Source of the DNA: Hymenobacter aranciens
GTDB lineage: Bacteria > Bacteroidota > Bacteroidia > Cytophagales > Hymenobacteraceae
Assembly: GCF_030580865.1 (NCBI RefSeq)
Contig: NZ_JAUQSY010000002.1
Coordinates: forward strand, 62,001-126,000
Length of the DNA stretch: 64,000 nt
Reading direction: 5' to 3'
The notes under the pieces were generated by a model. The model worked only from the letters and a program-made list of their open reading frames with translations. It did no database searches and had not been told where the DNA came from. This document shows, in pieces, positions 53,100 through 59,955 of the stretch. The position numbers were made by a program, and so were the translations under genes. Every line of letters starts with the position of its first letter. Position 1 is the first letter of the stretch.

Positions 53100-54761
53100 T
53101 TGCGCTATACCGGCGCCGCCCGCGCCCCGGCCGGGGCGCGGCGTTTCCCCGACAAGCTGCCCGTGCCTGCTCCTGCTCCCGTGTTTACCTGGATACTGCT
53201 GCTCGGTAGCGGCGTCGGCCTGTGGGGCTGCGCCTCGGTCCGCAACACGGCCGGCGGCTCCCCCGAGTGGGCTGCCGACTCGGCCACAGTGCGGGTGGCG
53301 GCCGGGCCCGAGTATCAGCGCGGGGCCAGCGGCCGGTTTTTCTGGGGCGAGCACTACCGGGCGGTGTGGGCCGCCCCGGTTACGGTGCCGGTGGTCACGC
53401 TGGCCAATGCCCTGCCCGGCGGCCTCGTGCCGCTGCAGGCCGGCGGTAGCTACCAAAGCCAGACCCTGCGCCTGCGCAGCCCCGCCACCGGCCGCGAGTA
53501 CGTGCTGCGCTCCGTCGACAAAGATGCCAGCAAGGCCCTGCCCGCCGGCCTGATGCGCAGCCTGCTGGGCGGCGCCATGAAGGACCAGACCAGCGCCTCG
53601 CTGCCCTACGGCGCCTACATCGCCGCCCGCCTGGCCGAGGCCGCCGGGGTGTATCATACCAATCCACGCCTGGTTTTTCTGGCCGATGACCCTAAGCTGG
53701 GCGAGTTTCGGAAAGCTTACGCCCACGCGCTTTATCTGCTCGAAGAGCGGCCCGACGGCGACCAACGCGCCGTGCCCAGCTTCGGCCGCTCGACCCAGGT
53801 GGTGAGCTCGGCGCACATGCTCACGGCCATTCACCAGCGCCCCAGCCAGCAGGTGGCGGCCCGCGCCTACCTCCGCGCCCGCCTGCTCGACGTGCTCATC
53901 GGCGACTGGAGCCGCCGCGAGGACCAGTGGCGATGGGCCAGCTTCCCCACGCCCGACGGCGGCACCGAGTTCCGCCCCATCCCCCGCGACCGCGACCAGG
54001 CCTTCTTCAAGTTCGACGATGGCCTCCTCACTTGGCTGATTTCCTGCGTCCGCCCGCGCTTCCAGACCTTCCGGGCGAATATCCGCCCCGGCGTGGTCGA
54101 CGACCTCACCGAAGCCGCCCGCAACATGGACCGCACCCTGCTGGCCTACCTCAGCGAAGCTGACTTTCAGCAGGAAGCCGACTCCCTGCAAAGCCGCCTT
54201 ACCGATGCCGCCCTCACGCACGCCCTCACCGCCGGCCCCGCCGAAACCCAGGCGTCGATTGCCGCCGATTTCCTGCCCATCCTGCAGGCCCGTCGCGCCC
54301 AACTGCCCGGCGTGGCCCAGCAATACTACCACCTGCTGGCCCGCGAAGCCTGGCTCATCGGCACCGACGCGCCCGAGCGCTTCGTCCTCCGCGCCGAGGG
54401 CCTCGGCCGCGTCAAAGTGCAGGTTTTCAGTACTGCCGACAGCATCCGGCCCCGCCTGCTCGGCCAGCAAACCTTCGACGTGCGTCACACCCGCCGCGTC
54501 GATTTATTTGGCCTCGGTGGCGACGACGTGTTTGAACTGCGCGGCCCGCTGCGCCCCGGCTTCGCCATCGGTTTCCACGGCGGCAATGGCCACGATGACG
54601 TAAATGCGCAGGGCACCGCTGGCTCCTCCGGCCTTACCTGGTATACCAGCAGCAACCCCGACCCAGTGAAGCCCAAGGATGTGCGCGTGAAGATGGACCC
54701 GGATAAAGGCGTGAATTATAATGCGGCCAGCTGGTTGAAAAGGTATCGGCTGGATGATTAA
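53100..54761 (+). CDS. Secreted kinase-like lipoprotein (paralog 2, catalytic residues altered)
   Basis: A 553-aa paralog of the 51351-52961 product, sharing HYRAVWAAPV, GGSYQS, the Lys strand (GREYVLRSVDKDASK), IPRDRDQAFFKFDDG and the C-terminal LGGDDVF domain. In the catalytic-loop position it reads LIGDWSRREDQW (267-277): the Asp of DRH is Ser271 and the His is Arg273. It may be a pseudokinase or a binding subunit. The start is uncertain: TTG at 53100, or GTG at 53163 or 53181; the last gives a short lipoprotein signal ending GLWGC. Confidence 0.6.
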   Translation: MRYTGAARAPAGARRFPDKLPVPAPAPVFTWILLLGSGVGLWGCASVRNTAGGSPEWAADSATVRVAAGPEYQRGASGRFFWGEHYRAVWAAPVTVPVVTLANALPGGLVPLQAGGSYQSQTLRLRSPATGREYVLRSVDKDASKALPAGLMRSLLGGAMKDQTSASLPYGAYIAARLAEAAGVYHTNPRLVFLADDPKLGEFRKAYAHALYLLEERPDGDQRAVPSFGRSTQVVSSAHMLTAIHQRPSQQVAARAYLRARLLDVLIGDWSRREDQWRWASFPTPDGGTEFRPIPRDRDQAFFKFDDGLLTWLISCVRPRFQTFRANIRPGVVDDLTEAARNMDRTLLAYLSEADFQQEADSLQSRLTDAALTHALTAGPAETQASIAADFLPILQARRAQLPGVAQQYYHLLAREAWLIGTDAPERFVLRAEGLGRVKVQVFSTADSIRPRLLGQQTFDVRHTRRVDLFGLGGDDVFELRGPLRPGFAIGFHGGNGHDDVNAQGTAGSSGLTWYTSSNPDPVKPKDVRVKMDPDKGVNYNAASWLKRYRLDD

Positions 54762-54762
54762 T

Positions 54763-54812
54763 AGGTGTTGGGTAACCGTTATCCGAATACCTAAAACCTA
54801 ACACCTGATACT
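54763..54812. repeat. Eroded heptad dyad overlapping the CrtA-like gene end
   Basis: Two left units (aggtgtt, gggtaac) and four inverted right units (gaatacc, taaaacc, taacacc, tgatact) surround a short centre. The right units encode the last residues and stop codon of the CrtA-like gene (54791). Unit sequence matches the array inside mnmE. Confidence 0.65.
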
Positions 54813-55516
54813 GGATTCTTCCCATCTATCATTCCGGAACTTCCGATTACCCAAAACCGCGCAAACAGCTCTTCCTTATACCACTGCTCCTTGCGCGTGA
54901 GCTGAATAACCTCCCGGTGCCGGGCATCGCGGTACGCATACTGCTGCATGACCGCCACCGAGTCCCAGATGCTGAACGTGGCCTGCCGCACCAGCGGCAG
55001 CTCCCCCAGCCCGATGGCCAGCCGCACGCCCGGCACCGTGGCCAGCGCCGCGCTCGTCGGCTCCACGAAACCCCAGAAGCGTGGCACCTTGCGCCAGCGA
55101 ATGGCGGCGCGGGTGAGCACGGCCACGGGGGCATCGGCCGGCAGCTCGGCCGCAGCTCCGCAGTCGAACGGCTGCTGCCCATCCCAGAGTCCGTGGGCCT
55201 TCAGCGGCGCCAGCTGTGCCTGCCACATTTCGCGGCTGCGCTGCTCATACTCCTGCCACAGCGGGTGTTGCTGAAAAAAAGCCTCGGCCGCGGCCGCCGA
55301 TTCCCACACCGCCAGCAAGCCGTAGCGGTCAAAATTCGGCCAGCTGCCGAAGCCACTGGCTGCGCCGCTGCCTAGCAGCTGGAAAAACCGCAGGCCCGCC
55401 ACCCGCCGCAGCTGGCGCGGCGAGGTGCCCATCTGGGCCAGCCCCCAGCGCCGGTTGCCGGGCCGAAGGGTAAAAATCGTAAGCGTCGTCAACGCGCCGC
55501 CGTGCCTCTGCGTCAT
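54791..55516 (-). CDS. CrtA-like carotenoid monooxygenase
   Basis: A 241-aa protein resembling spheroidene monooxygenase CrtA, which adds keto groups to acyclic carotenoids. LTIFTLRPGNRRWGLAQMG, LRFFQLLGSGAASGFGSWPNFDRYGLLAVW, APVAVLTRAAIRWRKVPRFWGFV, IGLGELPLVRQATFSIWDS and WYKEELFARF follow the CrtA pattern from end to end. The start is uncertain: ATG at 55516 lies inside a cgcagagg-type repeat, and a TTG at 55492 would also fit. Hymenobacter species are usually red-pigmented, consistent with a carotenoid role. No other crt gene is nearby. Confidence 0.8.
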   Translation of the reverse strand: MTQRHGGALTTLTIFTLRPGNRRWGLAQMGTSPRQLRRVAGLRFFQLLGSGAASGFGSWPNFDRYGLLAVWESAAAAEAFFQQHPLWQEYEQRSREMWQAQLAPLKAHGLWDGQQPFDCGAAAELPADAPVAVLTRAAIRWRKVPRFWGFVEPTSAALATVPGVRLAIGLGELPLVRQATFSIWDSVAVMQQYAYRDARHREVIQLTRKEQWYKEELFARFWVIGSSGMIDGKNPVSGVRF

Positions 55517-55544
55517 CTGCGAAATCTTCTGCGTCCTCTGCGGT
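55510..55544. repeat. cgcagagga-type repeat at the CrtA-like gene start
   Basis: Units gcgtcat, ctgcgaa, atcttct, gcgtcct, ctgcggt again make five heptamers (35 nt), with units 1-2 resembling units 4-5. It overlaps the candidate ATG of the CrtA-like gene. Confidence 0.6.
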
Positions 55545-55572
55545 GAAATCCGTTCGGGCGCCTTTACAAAGA

Positions 55573-55600
55573 AAAGGGCCGGAATCGCTCCCGGCCCTTT
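55573..55600 (-). terminator. Terminator between the FMN-binding protein and CrtA-like genes
   Basis: Stem aaagggccgg/ccggcccttt with a short loop, flanked by A and T-rich ends. Confidence 0.85.
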
Positions 55601-55604
55601 CATT

Positions 55605-55683
55605 GAGTTATGAGTTTTAAATTATGAATTATGAGTTATCAGAACCGCAACTCATAATTCATAACTTAAAACTCATAACTAAA
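55605..55683. repeat. Heptad dyad after the FMN-binding protein gene
   Basis: Left arm 55605-55639 (gagttat, gagtttt, aaattat, gaattat, gagttat) and right arm 55649-55683 (aactcat, aattcat, aacttaa, aactcat, aactaaa) are five units each with a 9-nt spacer. It abuts the stop codon at 55686. Confidence 0.85.
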
Positions 55684-55685
55684 AC

Positions 55686-56201
55686 CTACTTAACCTGCAC
55701 CTGGGCGTGCTCGTTCACGTCATCGTCCTTGCTGCGCTCACCGGTGGCCAGCGCCCGCACGTAGCCATAGGCCTGGCTGAGGAAGCTGCTGGGCGAATCC
55801 CAGTACTCGCCCTTGTCGATGTCAATCTTGAGCACCGTGATGTTCGGGTCGTCCTGGCCTTTTGGGAACCAGGCGCGCATGGGCTCGCTCCACAGCTCCT
55901 TGATTTTAGCCTCGTCGCGGTAGGCATTGGCCTTGCCCGAAATGGACACGTACACGTTATCGTCGGGGTTGGCGTAGCTCAGGTTCACTTGGTGGTCGCG
56001 GTTCACTTCGTATACCTTGGCCGAGTCGGCATCGGTGAGGAAGTACAGCGCGCCGTCGCTGCCGTGCTTAATGGTGCCCATCGGTCGGCTGCGGAGCTGG
56101 CCTTGGTCGTCGGTGGTGGTGAGCATGGCAATACGCACGCTCTCAATTTTCTTAAACAGCTCGTTAACGTCGTGAATGACGGGGGATTTCTCGGATGACA
56201 T
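55686..56201 (-). CDS. Pyridoxamine 5'-phosphate oxidase-like FMN-binding protein
   Basis: A 171-aa split-barrel flavin-binding protein of the general stress protein 26 type. MLTTTDDQGQLRSRPMGTI and GALYFLTDADSAKVYEVNRDHQVNLSYANPDDNVYVSISGKANA are family signatures; the end (EYWDSPSSFLSQAYGYVRALATGE) is also typical. It probably binds FMN or F420-like flavin and reduces an unknown substrate in oxidative stress. No signal peptide. It is transcribed towards the CrtA-like gene but is separated from it by a terminator. Confidence 0.88.
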   Translation of the reverse strand: MSSEKSPVIHDVNELFKKIESVRIAMLTTTDDQGQLRSRPMGTIKHGSDGALYFLTDADSAKVYEVNRDHQVNLSYANPDDNVYVSISGKANAYRDEAKIKELWSEPMRAWFPKGQDDPNITVLKIDIDKGEYWDSPSSFLSQAYGYVRALATGERSKDDDVNEHAQVQVK

Positions 56202-56331
56202 ACGGATGGGTGGTTGGTTAGGAAAGGTGAAAGAAGCAGCCGCCAGCGAGCCGCTGCCCGTTCCTTTACGGCCCGTGCGCGCCCGGGGTTAAATAACCTG
56301 ACTCACCCCCGTCGGTTTCTACCGCAGCCCC

Positions 56332-56928
56332 ATGAATTTCCTCGCCCACCTCCTGCTCGCCGGCCCGCCCACCGCGCCCGACTATGTCGGCCTCCTCGTC
56401 GGCCAGTTCATCGCCGACAGCGTGCCCGGCCGCCAGTTCGAAAGCTACCCGCCCGCCGTGCAAGCCGGTATCCGCCTGCACCGCGCCATCGACACCTTCA
56501 CCGACCAGCACCCGGTGGTGCGCCGCAGCACCCAGCGCCTGCGCGAAGCTGGCTACGGCAAGTACGCTGGCGTGGTATCCGACATCTTCCTCGACCACTT
56601 TCTGGCCCATAATTTCCGCGAATATTCGCCGGAGTCGTTGCCTGCTTTCACCCAGCGCATCTACGCGCTGCTTAAAACGCAGCAAGCCCTGATGCCCGAG
56701 CATGCCCAACGCACCTTGCACTACATGGCCCTGCACGACTGGCTAAGCGGCTATGCCTTGCTGGCCGGCATCAACCGTGCTCTCAACGGCCTCAGCCAGC
56801 GCGCCCGGCCCGGCTCGGGCATGGAAACGGCGGGGGAAGAGCTGCAGCGCAAATACGCGGCGTATGAGGCTGATTTCCGGGAGTTTTTCCCGGAGCTACA
56901 ACAACTGGTAGAAAGTATGTTAAAATAG
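56332..56928 (+). CDS. acpH: Acyl carrier protein phosphodiesterase (AcpH-like)
   Basis: A 198-aa HD-like hydrolase that removes the 4'-phosphopantetheine from holo-ACP. MNFLAHLLLAG at the start, GLLVGQFIADSVPG, GIRLHRAIDTFTDQHPVVRRS and VVSDIFLDHFLAHNF are the conserved sites with the metal-binding His and Asp residues. Length matches E. coli AcpH (193 aa). It stands alone and ends just before a family P1 palindrome. Confidence 0.92.
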   Translation: MNFLAHLLLAGPPTAPDYVGLLVGQFIADSVPGRQFESYPPAVQAGIRLHRAIDTFTDQHPVVRRSTQRLREAGYGKYAGVVSDIFLDHFLAHNFREYSPESLPAFTQRIYALLKTQQALMPEHAQRTLHYMALHDWLSGYALLAGINRALNGLSQRARPGSGMETAGEELQRKYAAYEADFREFFPELQQLVESMLK

Positions 56929-56933
56929 AACGT

Positions 56934-57018
56934 GTCATGCTGAACGCAGTGAAGCATCCTCTCGCGCCAGAACCAGTCGTTTGGGCGTGAGAGGATGCTT
57001 CACTGCGTTCAGCATGAC
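56934..57018. repeat. Palindrome, family P1, copy 2
   Basis: Arms 56934-56967 and 56983-57018 share gaagcatcctctc and cagaaccagtcgtt with copy 1 at 44527-44633. The outer parts (gctgaacgcagtg) are specific to this copy yet self-complementary. It lies between converging acpH and slyD-like genes. Confidence 0.85.
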
Positions 57019-57050
57019 AGTTCTACTAGTCAGCCGAAAACAAATAGGGT

Positions 57051-57566
57051 CTAGTGGTGGTGCCCGCCTTCGCCATGTACGTGGCCGTGGTCGAGCTCCT
57101 CGGCCGTGGCCGGGCGCACCGATTCCACTTTGCCGTCGAAGTGCATCACCATGCCCGCCAGCGGGTGATTGAAATCCATCTGCACATTGGTGTCGCCGAT
57201 GCTTACCACTTTGGCCTGCATGTGGTTGCCTTCGTTGTCGGCCATGGGCAGGAAGTTGCCGGGCTGCAGCATCTCCTCGTCCAGCTTGCCGTCGATGAGG
57301 AATACTTCCTTGGGAATTTCCACCACGGCCTGCTGGTCGTATTCGCCGTAGGCTTGCTCGGGCGTGAGGCTGAAGCTGAACGAGTCGCCGGCGTTTTTGC
57401 CGTCGAGCTGGCGCTCAAATTCCTCCGGCAAGCCGCTGAGGCCGAAGATGAATACCATCGGCGCATCGGCCTCGGCCGATTCTACGAGGACTTTCTGTTG
57501 GTTTTCGTCGGTCACGCTCAAGTCATAGGTGATGGTGACGACGGTGTTTTCGCTGATGGCAGCCAT
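57051..57566 (-). CDS. slyD: SlyD-type FKBP peptidyl-prolyl isomerase
   Basis: A 171-aa SlyD-like protein. The FKBP half (NTVVTITYDLSVTDENQQKVLVESAEADAPMVFIFG) surrounds an inserted flap domain (FERQLDGKNAGDSFSFSLTPEQAYGEYDQQAV..., VQMDFNHPLAG). The tail EELDHGHVHGEGGHHH is a short histidine-rich metal-binding end, as in SlyD nickel/zinc chaperones. The start is MAAISEN; the upstream extension runs into a repeat. It is the second FKBP in the window, next to the 857-1489 gene type, but a different subfamily. Confidence 0.93.
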   Translation of the reverse strand: MAAISENTVVTITYDLSVTDENQQKVLVESAEADAPMVFIFGLSGLPEEFERQLDGKNAGDSFSFSLTPEQAYGEYDQQAVVEIPKEVFLIDGKLDEEMLQPGNFLPMADNEGNHMQAKVVSIGDTNVQMDFNHPLAGMVMHFDGKVESVRPATAEELDHGHVHGEGGHHH

Positions 57567-57626
57567 TGGGTAGGAGTGAGGGTTAATTGGTGGGACGAAG
57601 TACGGGAATTGTGCGGGAATGGGCGA

Positions 57627-57821
57627 AACTCCCCTCCTTGGAAAGGAGGGGATGTCAAGCCGTAGGCTTGACGGGGGTGGTTCGCCCGGTCGCGCCGGTA
57701 GGTGGCGTCTGGGGGGTTGCTGGTGCAAAAGAATTACTGCGTCGTTCTAACGGCGCGAACGGGCGAACCACCCCCGGCGCTCTTCGCGCCTCACATCCCC
57801 TCCTTTCCAAGGAGGGGAGTT
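57627..57821. repeat. 195-bp cruciform-like element, family P3
   Basis: Outer arms of 28 bp (aactcccctccttggaaagg... at 57627-57654 and its inverse at 57794-57821) and inner arms of 16 bp (gggggtggttcgcccg at 57673-57688, inverse at 57760-57775) are perfect. Each side has its own small hairpin (tcaagccgtaggcttga; ggcgctcttcgcgcc). It fills the gap before the helicase stop. Confidence 0.85.
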
Positions 57822-57827
57822 GTCGTT

Positions 57828-59810
57828 CTATTCCTGCAGCTCCCAGGCCGTGCGGTAGCCGCCAATCAGCTCCACGTACTCCAAAAATGCTTTGTAAAAC
57901 GGGTGCGACCCCAGCGTCGACGAGTCGCCGATAAGCAGAAGCTTCTTGCGCGCCCGCGTCATGCCTACGTTCATACGGCGGATATCGGAGAGGAAACCGA
58001 TTTCTCCGTGCGAGTTGCTGCGGGTGAGGGAGATGGCAATGATGTCACGCTCCTGGCCCTGGAATGAATCGACGGTGCCTATGCTCAGCTGCCGGTGCAG
58101 CAGCAGGCCGCTGAGCTCGTCGTTTTCCTCAACCGCATCTTTCAGATAGTTGATTTGGGCGCGGTAGGGGGCGATGACGCCGATGCTGAGCGGGTCGTCT
58201 TCGTGGTCGGCGGCGTCGTAGGGTTCCAGCAGCTGGGCCAGGCGCTTGAGCAGTAAGTCAGCTTCTTCCGGGTTGGCGGTGGAGCGGCTTTCGGGGATGG
58301 TAATTTCCTGCATGCCGAAGCCGGCGGTGTCCAGGAATTCGACGGGCAGGTCGGGGGCGAAGCGCAGGTCGTAGGCATCGAGGCCGGCGTGGGCCACGCC
58401 TTCGTAGGCTTCGAGGCGGCCTTCGTAGAACTGCTCGCTGGAGAACTGCATAATCTGCTCGTGCATGCGGTATTGCACGGTCAGCATCTTGCTGACCTCG
58501 GGCTGGCGCTTGATACACTTCTCAAATAGCGTTTCGCGCAGGGCCCCGGCTTTGTCGCTTTTCACGGTGGGCGGCAGCTGCTGGTGGTCGCCGGCCAGCA
58601 CCACGCGCTGGGCCTTGGCAATGGGAATCCAGCAGCCCGGCTCCAGCGCCTGCGCGGCCTCGTCGATAAACACCGTTTCGTAGTTGAGGTGGCGGATGGC
58701 GCGGTTGCTGGCGCCTACCAAGGTGCAGGTAATCACCTGCACCGACTCCAGCAAATCCTCGGTGATGTAGCGCTCCAAATCGTCGGCCTGCTGGAAGAGC
58801 AGGCGGGCTTCCTCCTTCAGTTGGCGGCGCTGCTGCTGCTCCTCCCAGCCGAAGTTGCGGACGTGCTTGCTGGCGGTTTCGCGGTATTGGTCGGCGGTCT
58901 GGCGCATGGCGCGCATCTCATTATAGCTCTTGTGCGCCATAATCTGGGCGTCGAGCGTATGGTCGAGCAGCAGGTCCGAAACCCGCGAGGGGTTGCCCAT
59001 GCGAATGACGTTGACGCCGCGCTCAGCCAGCTTTTCGGTGAGCAAATCCACGGCCGTGTTGCTGGGCGCGCACACCAGCACCCGCCGCTCGCGCCGGATG
59101 GTTTCCAGAATGGCCTGCACCAGGGTGGTGGTTTTGCCGGTGCCGGGCGGGCCGTGGATGATGGCCACGTCCTGCGCCGCCAGCACGTGCTTCACCGCCG
59201 CCAGTTGCGAGGCATTCAGTGGGCTGGGGTAGAACAAGTCGCTGGCTTTTTCTTCACGGAAACGGGCAGGCTTGGCACCCAGCAGCACATCGCGCAGCTC
59301 GGCTAATCGGTCGCCGTAGGCGCCCATCACCTTGCCCAGCGCGTAGTCCATCTCGCGGTAGCTCACTTCATCAAAAGTGAGGTCGATGCCGAGCTTGCCC
59401 CCTTCGTCGAGCCAGTCGGGCAGCTCTTCCTTATTGGTGGCCAGCAGCAGCTTATTGCGCCGCACGCTGGTGATAACGCCGTTGAGCGTGGGCCGGTCGG
59501 TGGCCGAGCGGCCGGGAATGTTACCAAACAGCGCGGCATTCTTGCCCACCTGAAACAGGTGCAGCCCTTGCTGCCCGGCGGGCCGCTCCAGCTCCAGCAC
59601 TACCTTGCCGCCGAAGCCCACGTCTTCCTTGGTAATCGTGACCGGGTACCAGGTCAGGCCGCGTTGCTGGCGCTCCGAGATGCTGGCCTTGGCGTTCTTG
59701 ATTTTGAATTGTTCGAGGTCTTCGGCCTGCTCTAGTTTCAGCAGGGCCTGGACGTTGCGCAGCTCCTTTTCGAGGGCGTAGGGCGCGGTGTAGTCGGGTT
59801 GTTCGGGCAA
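57828..59810 (-). CDS. SF1 helicase of the IGHMBP2/Upf1-like family
   Basis: A 660-aa superfamily 1 helicase. Walker A is HGPPGTGKTTTLVQ (about 219-232), motif Ia CAPSNTAVDLLTEKL, Walker B VFIDEAAQALEP, motif III LAGDHQQLPPTVKS, motif IV VQYRMHEQIM, motif V IGVIAPYRAQINYL and motif VI VDSFQGQERDIIAISLTRSN...NVGMTRARKKLLLIG. The N-terminal ~200 residues hold the beta-barrel region seen in IGHMBP2 proteins. It likely unwinds RNA or DNA; no nuclease domain is seen. The start is a TTG; no upstream ATG fits. Confidence 0.92.
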   Translation of the reverse strand: MPEQPDYTAPYALEKELRNVQALLKLEQAEDLEQFKIKNAKASISERQQRGLTWYPVTITKEDVGFGGKVVLELERPAGQQGLHLFQVGKNAALFGNIPGRSATDRPTLNGVITSVRRNKLLLATNKEELPDWLDEGGKLGIDLTFDEVSYREMDYALGKVMGAYGDRLAELRDVLLGAKPARFREEKASDLFYPSPLNASQLAAVKHVLAAQDVAIIHGPPGTGKTTTLVQAILETIRRERRVLVCAPSNTAVDLLTEKLAERGVNVIRMGNPSRVSDLLLDHTLDAQIMAHKSYNEMRAMRQTADQYRETASKHVRNFGWEEQQQRRQLKEEARLLFQQADDLERYITEDLLESVQVITCTLVGASNRAIRHLNYETVFIDEAAQALEPGCWIPIAKAQRVVLAGDHQQLPPTVKSDKAGALRETLFEKCIKRQPEVSKMLTVQYRMHEQIMQFSSEQFYEGRLEAYEGVAHAGLDAYDLRFAPDLPVEFLDTAGFGMQEITIPESRSTANPEEADLLLKRLAQLLEPYDAADHEDDPLSIGVIAPYRAQINYLKDAVEENDELSGLLLHRQLSIGTVDSFQGQERDIIAISLTRSNSHGEIGFLSDIRRMNVGMTRARKKLLLIGDSSTLGSHPFYKAFLEYVELIGGYRTAWELQE

Positions 59811-59896
59811 AATATCTTCGTTTGAAGCTGCAATAACAGCGAAAACGGGGAAAGGGTGGCAAGAACAGCTAATTTGGCGTTGAACGAGCCCGCATA

Positions 59897-59929
59897 AAAA
59901 AGGCGGCCCGGAAACCGGACCGCCTTTTT
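59897..59929 (-). terminator. Terminator after the GH64 glucanase gene
   Basis: Arms aaaaaggcgg-ccgg and ccgg-ccgccttttt pair around a 3-nt loop with one bulge per side, 27 nt beyond the stop. Confidence 0.85.
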
Positions 59930-59955
59930 GCGTGAAAGAATAGATTAAGTGTGGC

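Noticed and set aside
52968..54488. 506-aa open frame antisense to kinase-like paralog 2
   Set aside because: It mirrors the real gene, which shares motifs with its divergent paralog.
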